Of a stretch of 64,000 nt of DNA, positions 9,285 through 18,536 are shown one piece after another (positions within the stretch are counted from its first letter, which is position 1; every line of letters starts with the position of its first letter). The notes beneath the pieces are model-generated. The model saw only the letters and a program-made list of their open reading frames with translations, searched no databases and was not told the origin of the DNA. The position numbers were made by a program, and so were the translations under genes. Source of the stretch: Bacteroidia bacterium (GTDB lineage Bacteria; Bacteroidota; Bacteroidia; Flavobacteriales; Flavobacteriaceae); the NCBI GenBank assembly GCA_030427735.1, contig JAUIBP010000003.1, forward strand, positions 340,846 through 404,845, in the 5' to 3' direction.

Positions 9285-10370
9285 ATGAATTCAAAAATAA
9301 TTGCTAACGGTATTTTAAGAGCCTTACTAACTATAGTTGTTGTGCTCATTTTTCTGTTTTTTTTATATAAAATACAATCTGTTATTGTTTATTTGGTAAT
9401 CGCCGCCGTGACATCTTTGGTTGGCGGTCCTTTAGTGCGATTGTTTAAAAATAAACTCAAGTTTAACGATAACGTGGCGGTAATTTTAACCATGTTCATT
9501 TTTGTTAGCTTATTTATCGGGCTTATTTTATTGTTTATTCCACTAGTAGTAGAACAAGGCCATAACCTTTCACTCTTAAACTTAGAAAAATTACAAGGGA
9601 GCTTAAATAACGTGTATAAGCAAGTTGCGACTTACTTACAACATAAACATATTTATTTAGAAGAGTCTTTAGACAATTACCATTTACTATCTAAAATTAA
9701 CTATTCTGCAATACCAGAATTTCTCAATTCGTTATTAAGTGGCTTTGGATCGTTTAGTATTGGTTTCTTTTCTGTGTTATTTATTTCGTTCTTTTTACTT
9801 AAAGACAGACGCTTGTTAGAAGATAGTTTTATGGTATTAATACCAGATTCTAAACAATCGCGCTTACGAAATTCGCTACACACCATTAAAGAATTACTTT
9901 CAAGATATTTTATTGGTTTACTTATACAAATTTCAATTTTATTCGTTATTTACTCTATTGTCTTGTTTATTTTCGGAATTAACAATGCCATAGTAATAGC
10001 TTTTTTATGTGCACTATTAAACTTAATACCATACATTGGGCCACTAATTAGTGCTATTTTAATGGCTGTTTTAACCATGTCGAGCAATTTACAAGAAGAC
10101 TTTAGTGTAATACTTCCAACAACTATTTACGTACTTATTGGTTTTGGTATCGCGCAATTAATCGACAACTTTTTTAGTCAGCCTATTATTTTTTCTAGAA
10201 GCGTAAAATCTCACCCATTAGAAATCTTTTTGGTAATTATAATCGCAGGCATTTTATTCGGAATTATAGGTATGGTTATTGCCGTACCAGCTTACACCGC
10301 TTTAAAAGTAATTTTAAAAGAATTTTTATCTGAAAATAAAATTGTAAAGCACCTAACTAAAAACCTATAG
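9285..10370 (+). CDS. AI-2E family transporter (PerM/YdiK-like permease)
   Basis: Integral inner-membrane protein of 361 residues with about eight hydrophobic segments. Two lie near the N-terminus, one around residues 60-85, and a dense group in the C-terminal half. The C-terminal half contains the family-typical ALLNLIPYIGPLIS motif and the final GIIGMVIAVPAYTALKV. The family was named for proposed AI-2 export but also contains Na+/H+ antiporters and uncharacterised permeases, so the substrate is not assignable. A TATATTTG box lies just upstream, so it may have its own promoter. Confidence 0.9.
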   Translation: MNSKIIANGILRALLTIVVVLIFLFFLYKIQSVIVYLVIAAVTSLVGGPLVRLFKNKLKFNDNVAVILTMFIFVSLFIGLILLFIPLVVEQGHNLSLLNLEKLQGSLNNVYKQVATYLQHKHIYLEESLDNYHLLSKINYSAIPEFLNSLLSGFGSFSIGFFSVLFISFFLLKDRRLLEDSFMVLIPDSKQSRLRNSLHTIKELLSRYFIGLLIQISILFVIYSIVLFIFGINNAIVIAFLCALLNLIPYIGPLISAILMAVLTMSSNLQEDFSVILPTTIYVLIGFGIAQLIDNFFSQPIIFSRSVKSHPLEIFLVIIIAGILFGIIGMVIAVPAYTALKVILKEFLSENKIVKHLTKNL

Positions 10371-10377
10371 TAACTAT

Positions 10378-11568
10378 TTGAATAAAGACATATTAAATAC
10401 TGAAGTTCAATATTTTATAAATGAAAATTTAAATACTATCGCAGCCAGTATCCTTTTAAAAAAACCACCGTTTGAATATTTAGATACACGCGACATTATA
10501 GAGCAAATTGAAGCTAAAAAGCGTTGTTTTAAAAAACTGCCAAGTTGGTACCACACGCCAGGTATTTACTATCCAAATAAATTAAATATAGAGCAAACCT
10601 CTTCAGAAATTACAGCCAACTACAAAGCTGCTTTAATTTCGGGAAATTCTATAATAGATATTACAGGAGGCTTCGGGGTAGATTGCCTTGCATTCTCCAA
10701 ACACTTCGACCAAGTAACCCATTGTGAAATCAATGAAGATTTAAGCAAAATAGTTGCCCACAATTACACACAGTTAAATGCAAATATTAAAACTATTGCA
10801 ACCGATGGTTTAGCATATTTAAAAGCTACAAACGAAACTTTCGATTGGATTTATATAGATCCTTCCAGACGGCATGACAGCAAAGGCAAAGTGTTTTTTT
10901 TAAACGATTGCATGCCTAATGTACCCGAACACCTATCATTTTTATTTTCGAAATCTAAACATATTTTAGTTAAAACCTCTCCGCTGCTAGACATTACTAT
11001 AGGTTATAACGAATTAAAACATGTAAAAAACCTGCATATTGTTGCAGTAAACAACGAGGTTAAAGAATTGCTCTGGATTTTAGAGCGTGATGCCCAGACA
11101 GCAGATTTCAGCATTTGCACAACTAATATTACAAAAACTCACACCGAGACGTTTAACTTTTTGCCCGAGGATGAAAGCCGCTTTGAAGCAGAATACCACA
11201 CGCCTTTACATTTTATATACGAACCCAACGCTGCCATATTAAAATCTGGGGGGTTTAATGCAGTGGCTAATCAATTACAAATTTATAAGCTGCATAAGCA
11301 TTCGCATTTATACACTTCAGAGCAATATATTGAGTTTCCTGGCCGTAGTTTTAAAGTGCTTAAAACTTTAGATTACAACAAGAAAACACTTCAAAAAGAA
11401 AACATAAACAAAGCCAATATAACCACTAGAAATTTCCCTGAAACAGTAGAACAGCTAAGAAAAAAATTGAAAATTAAAGATGGTGGTGATTTATATCTGT
11501 TTTTTACAACCGATTACAACTCTAAGAAATTAGTGCTTATTTGCGAAAAAATAGTAGCAAAACCATAA
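10378..11568 (+). CDS. THUMP-like domain SAM-dependent methyltransferase
   Basis: 396 residues. An N-terminal helical region (QIEAKKRCFKKLPSW) precedes a Rossmann methyltransferase core with the SAM motif DITGGFGVDCLAF and the catalytic-loop motif DPSRR, followed by a C-terminal THUMP-like domain (KSGGFNAVANQLQIYKLHKH). The DPSRR tetrad resembles N-methyltransferases acting on a nucleobase, so RNA methylation is likely but the substrate is unknown. The start is a TTG, seven bases after the previous stop. It is the natural family start (MNKDILNTEVQ), with no ATG nearby. Confidence 0.85.
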   Translation: MNKDILNTEVQYFINENLNTIAASILLKKPPFEYLDTRDIIEQIEAKKRCFKKLPSWYHTPGIYYPNKLNIEQTSSEITANYKAALISGNSIIDITGGFGVDCLAFSKHFDQVTHCEINEDLSKIVAHNYTQLNANIKTIATDGLAYLKATNETFDWIYIDPSRRHDSKGKVFFLNDCMPNVPEHLSFLFSKSKHILVKTSPLLDITIGYNELKHVKNLHIVAVNNEVKELLWILERDAQTADFSICTTNITKTHTETFNFLPEDESRFEAEYHTPLHFIYEPNAAILKSGGFNAVANQLQIYKLHKHSHLYTSEQYIEFPGRSFKVLKTLDYNKKTLQKENINKANITTRNFPETVEQLRKKLKIKDGGDLYLFFTTDYNSKKLVLICEKIVAKP

Positions 11569-11630
11569 TTCTGTAAGCTTTAACTTTCAGGTTCGACTAC
11601 TTTCTAAACCAACCATTTAAACCACATATT

Positions 11631-12026
11631 ATGAAAATTAATATCCTAGCTTTATTTTTAGTAATTACATTTTTAGGCTGTTCTAGCGACGATGATAGTT
11701 CTAACAATATGGATCCTGACCAAAACACAGAACTTATGGGTGATTTTGTTTCAGTCGCCCACCCTACTTCTGGCACTGCAATTGTAAGTGCAGACATGAG
11801 CACATTACAACTCAATGATTTTAAATCGGATGACGGGCCTCTTTTAGAACTTTATTTAACAACAGACTTAGAGGTAACCGATTATGTATCTTTAGGTATT
11901 CTAAAAGGATTAGACGGTAACTATACTTACGATCTCCCTGATGATATTGACTTAACTACTTACAACCATCTTGTTGTTTGGTGTGTAGATTTTAGCGTGA
12001 ATTTTGGTTATGCCATTTTAAAATAA
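11631..12026 (+). CDS. DM13 domain lipoprotein
   Basis: 131 residues. A lipoprotein signal peptide ends at the lipobox LGC (Cys16), followed by an acidic linker rich in S, D and N. The DM13 domain begins near residue 40: VAHPTSGTA, LQLNDFKSDDGPLLELYL, LGILKGLDGNYTYDLP and HLVVWCVDFSVNFGYAIL. The WC-F-F pattern is conserved in the family, which is linked to redox or copper functions in some proteins. Stands alone, convergent with the SEC-C gene with no gap. Confidence 0.85.
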   Translation: MKINILALFLVITFLGCSSDDDSSNNMDPDQNTELMGDFVSVAHPTSGTAIVSADMSTLQLNDFKSDDGPLLELYLTTDLEVTDYVSLGILKGLDGNYTYDLPDDIDLTTYNHLVVWCVDFSVNFGYAILK

Positions 12027-12410
12027 TTACACAGCAGACACATAAAACCAACATCCGTTTTCTTTAATAAATTTAGAGTTTTCGTGTATAACTTCCAGTT
12101 TCCCCCACTCTTGGTAAACGGCTTTAAACTCTACAGTTCCCGATGTATCGGTTGCTTTGCCATTGGTCGTTTTTAGTACTTCTAAACTTATCCAATTAAC
12201 AGATTTTGCCCAATTTACAATCGCTTTTTTTTCTTTAACAGGCCGCGTCGTTTTATAATGGCTCTCCATTAAATAATTACCGTTAGCCAAAACAAAAGCT
12301 GAATATCTAGAACGCATTAAAGCTTCTGCCGTTTTTACATCCATAATATTATTGTGGGCTATTTCGCAACAGTCTTTGTAATTTAAATCACTTCCACAGG
12401 GACACATCAT
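12027..12410 (-). CDS. YchJ-like SEC-C motif protein
   Basis: 127 residues. The N-terminal SEC-C zinc motif reads CPCGSDLNYKDCC (residues 3-15), followed by an NTF2-like YchJ domain with the conserved ALMRSRYSAFVLAN stretch and the closing W-G-K-L...F...N-G-W-Y pattern. Function of the family is not established; the zinc motif matches the SecA C-terminal motif. The 3' end abuts the DM13 gene exactly. Confidence 0.9.
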   Translation of the reverse strand: MMCPCGSDLNYKDCCEIAHNNIMDVKTAEALMRSRYSAFVLANGNYLMESHYKTTRPVKEKKAIVNWAKSVNWISLEVLKTTNGKATDTSGTVEFKAVYQEWGKLEVIHENSKFIKENGCWFYVSAV

Positions 12411-12416
12411 AAGGTA

Positions 12417-12572
12417 TTAATTTATTTGAGTACTGTTGGCTTGTTGTATTATGGCTTTTAACCGCTCTTCCCGCAGCTGCTGTTCTGATTTTTGCTTATT
12501 CTTCTTCCGCGCCATCAACTTAGCATGTTTAGCTTTGTTTTTTGTGTTTTTTGCGTGTCCTTTTTTTGCCAT
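12417..12572 (-). CDS. Small highly basic hypothetical protein (51 residues)
   Basis: A 51-residue ORF from ATG at 12572 to TAA at 12417. It begins MAKKGHAKNTKNKAKHAK, continues ARKKNKQKSEQQ and ends in a helical segment LREERLKAIIQQ. Lys/Arg/His dominate the first 30 residues, suggesting RNA or ribosome binding (inference). Only seven bases separate it from the SEC-C gene downstream, so the two are probably one transcript. I recognise the general MAKK-type small basic proteins of Bacteroidota but know no function. Confidence 0.7.
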   Translation of the reverse strand: MAKKGHAKNTKNKAKHAKLMARKKNKQKSEQQLREERLKAIIQQANSTQIN

Positions 12573-12693
12573 GGAAATCGTTTAAACTTCAAAATTACAT
12601 CATTTACATAGCTTAGCACTCTAAAACTCATACTATTTCTTAAAAAATGAATACTAAACCAATGTCTTTTTTATCTTCGCAAATAAAAAAAAG

Positions 12694-13353
12694 ATGCTAA
12701 AAGCTGTTTTATTCGACATGGATGGTGTTATTGTTAACACAGAACCTTTACATTTTAAAGCCTATTACAATATGTTTGAAGCCATTGGTGTAGAAGTACC
12801 ATTAGAACACTACCAAACCTACACAGGGCGATCTACTATTAACACCTGTAAGGGCATCTGCGATCATTTTAATTTGCCACATCAACCAGAAGAATTGGTA
12901 CAACTAAAAAGACAAGCTTTTAAATCGCTGTTCTTAAACGATCCCGATTTAGATTTATTACCGGGCGTATTAGACTTAATAAAAAACTACTACAATAACG
13001 GCATTACATTGGTATTGGCGTCATCGGCCTCGGAAGTAACAATTAACGATGTTTTTACCCGTTTTGATTTAGATAAATATTTTAAAGGTAAAATTTCGGG
13101 AGCTAGCTTAGCGGCATCCAAACCACATCCTGAAATCTTTTTACGAGCCGCCGAAATTGCAGGTGAATCTACAAAACACTGTATGGTGATAGAAGATTCT
13201 ACCAGCGGAATAAAAGCTGCCCACAGCGCTGGCATTTATTGTGTAGCTTTTAAAAGTCCGCATTCTAAAAATCAGGATTACACTCTAGCAAATAAAGTGA
13301 TTGACAATTACAGCGCCATTCATTTTGATGCGATTAAAAGCGCATTTATTTAA
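12694..13353 (+). CDS. HAD-superfamily phosphatase, beta-phosphoglucomutase-like
   Basis: 219 residues with all four HAD motifs: FDMDGVIVNTEPLH (nucleophile and acid/base Asp), ASSAS, SKPHPEIF (Lys) and VIEDSTSGIKAA. A helical C1 cap domain sits between motifs I and II. This pattern suits sugar-phosphate phosphatases or beta-phosphoglucomutase; which one cannot be told from sequence. Upstream TATCTTCG partly matches the -7 promoter box. Overlaps the convergent GH25 gene by eight bases. Confidence 0.9.
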   Translation: MLKAVLFDMDGVIVNTEPLHFKAYYNMFEAIGVEVPLEHYQTYTGRSTINTCKGICDHFNLPHQPEELVQLKRQAFKSLFLNDPDLDLLPGVLDLIKNYYNNGITLVLASSASEVTINDVFTRFDLDKYFKGKISGASLAASKPHPEIFLRAAEIAGESTKHCMVIEDSTSGIKAAHSAGIYCVAFKSPHSKNQDYTLANKVIDNYSAIHFDAIKSAFI

Positions 13354-14122
13354 TTAAAATTGACTTTAGCTCGGGATAGGTACCTTTAAAAACATTTAAA
13401 TCGATATAACCTTCAACACCATCTATAGTACCTTGTTCTGTAAACTGCCAGATGGTCCAAGGCTTAGTTATTGGCTCGGTGTAATTTCCGTAATTCGCAA
13501 TCCAAATCCGGTATTTATCAAATTCAGGAGTATTTAAATATTTGCTGTAAAAATGATCGCCAGTGTAAATAATTGGAGTTACCCCATAATGCTCTTCAAT
13601 ATCGTCTAGCCAGCGCTTTACACCCAATTTCAACTGCTCGACCGACTGTACTGTCGATAGATTTTCAATATCTAAAATAGGCGGTAAATCTCCAGGTTTT
13701 AAATCTACATGCGTTTTAAATTGTTTCGCCTGACTTAAAGAATGCTGATTGGGTCTGTAATAATGATACGCACCACGTATAATAGATTTAGATTTTATGG
13801 TTTCCCAACGCGACAAAAATGTACTATCCAATCCGTCGGTTCCCATTGTGGCTCTAATAATTAAAAATGCAATCGGCACACTATCGTTAATATAATGCAC
13901 CTTATTCCAGTCTATTTCGCCTTGATAATGCGATAAATCCACACCAAATAACGAGTGAGGATAAGCCTTAAAGATTAAATCGTTTTTAGATGATGCTGTA
14001 GCCGATTCTTGAGTAAACCTATGATATAAAAATTGTAAGTCTATTCTAAAAACATACGTGGTTAATGCCAAAACAAGCAATAAAATTACCAGCAAAAAAC
14101 CAATAACGTATCTCTTTTTCAT
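13346..14122 (-). CDS. GH25 lysozyme-like glycoside hydrolase
   Basis: Predicted peptidoglycan muramidase anchored by an N-terminal membrane helix (MKKRYVIGFLLVILLLVLAL). The catalytic domain contains FGVDLSHYQGEIDW, the active-site strand PPILDIEN, IYTGDHF, RIWIANYG and the terminal TIWQFTEQG, all typical GH25 positions. I chose the ATG at 14122 (258 residues). The longer frame from 14176 would start inside a terminator hairpin. Convergent with the HAD gene, overlapping it by eight bases. Confidence 0.92.
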   Translation of the reverse strand: MKKRYVIGFLLVILLLVLALTTYVFRIDLQFLYHRFTQESATASSKNDLIFKAYPHSLFGVDLSHYQGEIDWNKVHYINDSVPIAFLIIRATMGTDGLDSTFLSRWETIKSKSIIRGAYHYYRPNQHSLSQAKQFKTHVDLKPGDLPPILDIENLSTVQSVEQLKLGVKRWLDDIEEHYGVTPIIYTGDHFYSKYLNTPEFDKYRIWIANYGNYTEPITKPWTIWQFTEQGTIDGVEGYIDLNVFKGTYPELKSILIK

Positions 14123-14127
14123 GGTAA

Positions 14128-14135
14128 CAAATGTA
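14128..14135 (-). promoter_or_regulatory. -7 promoter box (TACATTTG) for the GH25 gene
   Basis: On minus the sequence reads TACATTTG, matching TAnnTTTG, five bases before the chosen ATG. It lies just downstream of a terminator hairpin, so GH25 likely starts its own nearly leaderless transcript. Confidence 0.4.
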
Positions 14136-14150
14136 ACATAAATATGGACA

Positions 14151-14181
14151 AAAAAAAGACACATGGCCGCAACCATGTGTC
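14151..14181 (-). terminator. Rho-independent terminator upstream of GH25
   Basis: GACACATGG (14158-14166) pairs perfectly with CCATGTGTC (14173-14181) across a six-base loop. On minus it is followed by seven T residues (14157-14151). No minus-strand gene lies above it, which is why a small RNA is proposed here. Confidence 0.75.
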
Positions 14182-14226
14182 CGAAATTTGTATTACTTTA
14201 TAGTAATACCCCTAATTAACTAATAG
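14151..14226 (-). ncRNA. Candidate small RNA, about 75 nt
   Basis: A minus-strand -7 box TATATTTG (14240-14233) is followed, after about 7 bases, by a short stretch with two hairpins and no ORF. The first is GTATTACT/AGTAATAC near 14190-14208; the second is the terminator stem at 14158-14181 with a T7 tail. Promoter box plus terminator with no ORF between is the only evidence. A long untranslated leader for GH25 is unlikely because the terminator separates them. Confidence 0.4.
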
Positions 14227-14630
14227 CTGGTACAAATATAAACCATACCAATTTAATAGAGTTACGGTTTTCCCGTAATTTTGAAAAAAAATGAAACTTT
14301 TTTTACAGCACTCAATATGCTAATCTGTTTGTAAAAAAGTTCTCAACAATCCTTCTGCAAATCCCCAAATTAAAATACATCCATGAAATTATTGTTGCTA
14401 TTAACTACAAAATATTATGATTTTTCGCCAACATGTATGTCAAGAACTTTTAGCTTAAAACAACCAAATGTTAATTTTTCATTTGCTTCAAAACACTTAA
14501 AATATTCAAATATAAACAGATAGCCTTCAATCATAAATACCCTAAATTGGGTATATACAATAACACATCAGCTATTTTTAAAAAGATTATAAATGATTTA
14601 AAACTTATAACATTTCATTATTTTTATGTC
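14227..14630. other. Non-coding gap before the histidine kinase
   Basis: About 400 bases without a supported gene. Contents: the minus-strand TATATTTG box at 14233-14240, a small hairpin TTACGG/CCGTAA (14262-14278), and AT-rich sequence leading to the kinase. The frame upstream of the kinase ATG is open for 28 codons but looks non-coding. Confidence 0.5.
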
Positions 14631-17069
14631 ATGGAAAAATCCAACAGAAAAATCACCTTTAAAGTCATTATCGGTTACATTATTCTTGTAAGTGTAGCCA
14701 TTGCTGCGGCTTACTTAGTGTTTTCCGAAATCAAACATTTTATAAGTCTACAACGGGACGATGCTAGCGACAGAAATAAAGTGATTAATGTTGGCAATTT
14801 AATTGCAGATATTTACGAAAACGAAAGTATAGCAAGAGCTGCCATTCAGGAAGGCTCTCAAAAACGGTTCGAGTTATATGTGCAAAAAAATGATGCTTTA
14901 AATAATAGTATAGATAGTTTAGCCTTAAAACTAGACAACCAAGCTCAAGTACAGTTATTAGATAGTGTAAAACTTTTACTAAGCACTAAATTTAGCAATA
15001 TTGAAGCCCTAAAACGCATAAAACAAGACAACATTTCGGAGCGTTCTATAGATAACGCACTTCTTAAAATAAATAAAATAGAAACGTCTATTGGTAGACT
15101 TACCATTCAAGATTTTGCTAAAAACCCCGACGAACTCACTCCCGAAGTAAGACAATCTATTGAAGAATACATTGCCATTTTAAACAAATACAATCCTAAT
15201 AACGAGACCTCTAATATCAGTCAAAAACAATTAGATTCTATTGTGGTTGCAGCCAGAGACATGTTAAAACAGATTAAAAAGGATGCGCTCACGCAACGAA
15301 ATAACTTGTCGGAAAAAGAAAGTAACCTCATCAAAAGCGATTTAGATGTTTCGCAAAAACTAAGACGCTTATTGTTTAACTTAGAACGTGAAATTTTAGA
15401 TTACACCAAACGCTTAAACGAAGAACGCGACCAAGCTCTTGATAGAAGTATTAAAATTTTAAGTCTAGCCGCAATATTAGGATTGGTATTAATTATATTG
15501 TTTTCTTTCATTATTTTGAATGATTTTTGGAAAAGCCAACAATACCGGCGCGATTTAGAGAAAGCAAATGCTTTTACCTCGTCATTACTACATAGTCGCG
15601 AACAGTTAATTTCTATGGTTAGCCACGATTTAAGAACACCTCTTAGCACAGTGTTTAGTTATAGCGAACTGTTAGACCATATTTCTAAAGACAGTAAAAC
15701 CTCTTATTATGTAGATCGTATTAAAAAAGCTGCTAATTACATGAAGCAGCTGGTTGATGATTTACTGGAATATTCAAAATTAGAACGTGGAAAAATCACT
15801 ATAGAGCATATTCCGTTTCAAATAAAACCAATTATCGATGAAGTAGTAACTAGCGTAACGTCTGTCTACCCAAACAAAAACTTAGAATTGATCCTAGAAC
15901 ACGACAAAGCCATAAACGCACCAATTAATGGCGATCCGTTTAGGATTCGGCAAATACTTTATAATTTAATAGGAAATGCTTACAAATTCACAGAAACCGG
16001 ATCTATAAAAATAACCACCAAATACACCGAAAAATCTAAAGACAACCATATTTTAAACATCACTATAACAGATACAGGCATAGGAATTCCTCAAGAAAAA
16101 CAATCGGTAATTTTTGAAGAATTCACTCAGGCTGAAGGCGATACCGACAAAAAATATGGCGGATTTGGACTAGGCTTAACCATATCTAAAAAGTTAGCTA
16201 CTTTATTAAACGGTACACTTACATTTACCAGTAAACCCAATCAAGGTAGTACTTTTACACTGGCGCTTCCTGTGGTTTTTACTAAAAAAGAAATCAAAAA
16301 AGCAAAACCCGTACAACAAGTTCTTGCTCCTAACTTGCATATTGTTATGGTAGACGATGATGCATCGTTAAGGCAATTAATAACAGACATATTAAAAACC
16401 CAAAACCTAAAAGTCACCACTTTTGAAACCGCCAATAAAGCCTTAAAGAAGTTGAAAAACATGGATTTCGACTTGGTGCTTACCGACATACAATTACCAA
16501 AAATGAATGGTTTTCATTTTATGGAAACCTTAAAAAAAGCTCCGTATTACAAGTCGCAACCCATAATTGCTGCCACAGGCAGAAAAAATTTAAATGCAGA
16601 AGTGTATACAGAAAGTGGATTCTCGGATATTATTTTCAAACCCTTTTCGGTAGAAGATATTTTAGCTTGCTTAACCAAATGGTTACCAAAAGCCCAAATA
16701 TCTGCTCCAAAGTCTACGGCCACCAATGCAACTGCTTTTAAACACATTAACATAAAACCTATTTCTAGTTTTTTAGGTAATGATGAAGAGTCTTTAAAAG
16801 ATACCTTACTATTGTTTTTAAACGAAACTAAACACAATTTAGAAACTCTAGAAAAAAAGGTAAACACCAACGATTTAAAAGGTATTAATGAAGTAAGCCA
16901 TAAAATGCAAACCATGTTTAAACAATTGGAAATAGCTACTGCAATTCCGCACCTTACCTATTTGGAAAACATAACAGAATTAGATAAAAAAAGAATTTCT
17001 GATGCTTTTGAAGCGCTTCAAACCATAAGCCAACCTGTAATACAGGAGATTGAAACCTTTATAAATTAA
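14631..17069 (+). CDS. Hybrid sensor histidine kinase with receiver and Hpt domains
   Basis: Membrane sensor of about 812 residues from the ATG at 14631. TM1 is around residues 11-33. A helical periplasmic sensor with coiled-coil character runs to TM2 around 273-300. HisKA follows with the phosphorylated His in SHDLRTPL (about 331). HATPase motifs are NLIGNAYKFTETG, DTGIGIP and GFGLGLTI. The receiver has VDDD, the acceptor Asp in LTDIQLPKMNG, and KPF. The C-terminal Hpt-like domain has HKMQTMFKQL (His about 757). It is convergent with, and overlaps by 11 bases, a sigma-54-type response regulator, its likely partner. The phosphorelay order would be His-Asp-His-Asp. Confidence 0.93.
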   Translation: MEKSNRKITFKVIIGYIILVSVAIAAAYLVFSEIKHFISLQRDDASDRNKVINVGNLIADIYENESIARAAIQEGSQKRFELYVQKNDALNNSIDSLALKLDNQAQVQLLDSVKLLLSTKFSNIEALKRIKQDNISERSIDNALLKINKIETSIGRLTIQDFAKNPDELTPEVRQSIEEYIAILNKYNPNNETSNISQKQLDSIVVAARDMLKQIKKDALTQRNNLSEKESNLIKSDLDVSQKLRRLLFNLEREILDYTKRLNEERDQALDRSIKILSLAAILGLVLIILFSFIILNDFWKSQQYRRDLEKANAFTSSLLHSREQLISMVSHDLRTPLSTVFSYSELLDHISKDSKTSYYVDRIKKAANYMKQLVDDLLEYSKLERGKITIEHIPFQIKPIIDEVVTSVTSVYPNKNLELILEHDKAINAPINGDPFRIRQILYNLIGNAYKFTETGSIKITTKYTEKSKDNHILNITITDTGIGIPQEKQSVIFEEFTQAEGDTDKKYGGFGLGLTISKKLATLLNGTLTFTSKPNQGSTFTLALPVVFTKKEIKKAKPVQQVLAPNLHIVMVDDDASLRQLITDILKTQNLKVTTFETANKALKKLKNMDFDLVLTDIQLPKMNGFHFMETLKKAPYYKSQPIIAATGRKNLNAEVYTESGFSDIIFKPFSVEDILACLTKWLPKAQISAPKSTATNATAFKHINIKPISSFLGNDEESLKDTLLLFLNETKHNLETLEKKVNTNDLKGINEVSHKMQTMFKQLEIATAIPHLTYLENITELDKKRISDAFEALQTISQPVIQEIETFIN

Positions 17070-18417
17070 TATCGTAATCTTTTATTTTATTATACAGGGT
17101 TTTTCTAGTAACATTTAACAGCTTAGCTGCTAGGGTTTTATTATTATTAGCTTGCTCCAAAGCCCTCAATATCAGCTGTTTTTCATTATCTTTTGTAGAC
17201 AAACTAGTTAAAGGCATAGTCGTTACAGCACTATTAGTATGGCTTTCGTTGGTTAATTCTACAGGTAATGCCTGTATTTGAATGAAGTCGCCTTGCGTTA
17301 ACAAAGTAGCCCGTTTAACTACATTACCAAATTCCCTTAAATTTCCAGGCCAAGAATAATTTTGAAACACTTTAAGTACTTCGTCAGAAAAACCAATAAC
17401 CGATTTGTTTAGTTGTGCATTAGCGCGTTCTAAAAAGTAATCAGCAAACAGGATAATATCATCTTTTCGCTCCTTTAACTCAGGAATTTTTATGGTAAAC
17501 TCATTCAATCTATGATACAGATCTTCTCGAAATTGCCCGTTTTCTACAGCGAGTAATAAATCTTCATTTGTGGCGGTAATTAACCGAATATCCACCTCTA
17601 TTTCCTGGCTACTACCTATGGGTTTAATACGGCGTTCCTGCAATGCCCTTAAAAGTTGAACTTGATTCTCGTAAGATAAATTTCCAACTTCATCTAAAAA
17701 CAACGTGCCATTATTAGCCGATTCAAAATGACCCTTTTTATCGTTAATGGCTCCAGTAAACGATCCCTTTTTATGACCAAAAAATTCGCTCGAAGCGATC
17801 TCTTTTGGTATGGCACCACAGTCTACAGCTACAAAAGGTTTGTCTTTTCTAGAACTATTTTGATGAATTGCTTTGGCGACAACTTCTTTACCGGTTCCGC
17901 TTTCTCCTGTAATTAAAACCGACATATCTGTTGGCCCGACCAACTGTATATATTCGTTAATTTTTTTTGAAGCATCGCTTATACCGCTTACAAAATCTGA
18001 AGATTGTTCTGTTTGCGTTTTAACTGTTTCGTTCTTTTTAGCACTTTTTGATTTTGGAGTAGTGTGCAGTGCATTTTGTATAACATGCAAGACTTCGTCT
18101 TGGTTAAAAGGCTTAGAAATATAATCTATAGCCCCTTGTTTCATGGCTGTAACAGCTGTAGACACTTCGGCATAGCTGGTCATTAAAACCACTGGTGTAC
18201 TTTCGTTTTTCTGTTTTACCATGCGCAACAGTTCTAGACCATCGCCATCTGGTAAACGCAAATCAGTAAAAATTAAGTCGTAGTCGTTTTTATTAATTAA
18301 AGTCTTGGCGTCTTCAAAACCATAAGTTAAAGTAACATCGTATTTATGCTTTTCTAAAAAACGTTTTAACATGTTAGAAAACGCTACATCATCTTCTATT
18401 AAAAGGATCGATTTCAT
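17059..18417 (-). CDS. Sigma-54-dependent response regulator (NtrC/AtoC-type)
   Basis: 452 residues. The receiver has the acidic pair near the start, acceptor Asp52 and Lys102 in SKPF. The AAA+ domain has Walker A GESGTGKE (171-178), the sigma-54 contact loop as GSFTGA (218-223; the family norm is GAFTGA, and a serine variant is tolerated in known members) and DEVGNL. The C-terminal Fis-type helix-turn-helix reads NKTLAAKLLNVTRKTLYNKI. Its partner kinase is convergent next to it. The three PepSY-like genes 120 bases upstream on the same strand have a sigma-54-like promoter and dyads, so they are the best target candidates. Confidence 0.95.
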   Translation of the reverse strand: MKSILLIEDDVAFSNMLKRFLEKHKYDVTLTYGFEDAKTLINKNDYDLIFTDLRLPDGDGLELLRMVKQKNESTPVVLMTSYAEVSTAVTAMKQGAIDYISKPFNQDEVLHVIQNALHTTPKSKSAKKNETVKTQTEQSSDFVSGISDASKKINEYIQLVGPTDMSVLITGESGTGKEVVAKAIHQNSSRKDKPFVAVDCGAIPKEIASSEFFGHKKGSFTGAINDKKGHFESANNGTLFLDEVGNLSYENQVQLLRALQERRIKPIGSSQEIEVDIRLITATNEDLLLAVENGQFREDLYHRLNEFTIKIPELKERKDDIILFADYFLERANAQLNKSVIGFSDEVLKVFQNYSWPGNLREFGNVVKRATLLTQGDFIQIQALPVELTNESHTNSAVTTMPLTSLSTKDNEKQLILRALEQANNNKTLAAKLLNVTRKTLYNKIKDYDINL

Positions 18418-18470
18418 TTATACTTAATAAGACTATAACTAATTATATATTTTACTGTAAAATTACGTAA

Positions 18471-18505
18471 AAAAAGAGGGGGTTTAAAATAAACCCCCTC
18501 TTTTT
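18471..18505. terminator. Strong symmetric terminator between PepSY genes and the regulator
   Basis: AAAAAGAGGGGGTTT pairs with AAACCCCCTCTTTTT (15 bp, no mismatch) around a five-base loop. The A-tract and T-tract make it usable in both directions. It ends the PepSY-like operon on minus before the regulator gene. Confidence 0.85.
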
Positions 18506-18536
18506 ACTGGATATGATATGAAATAATGGATACGTT

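Noticed and set aside
13346..14176. Longer start for the GH25 gene
   Set aside because: The extra 18 residues would begin in a terminator stem and precede the -7 box; the ATG at 14122 is better.
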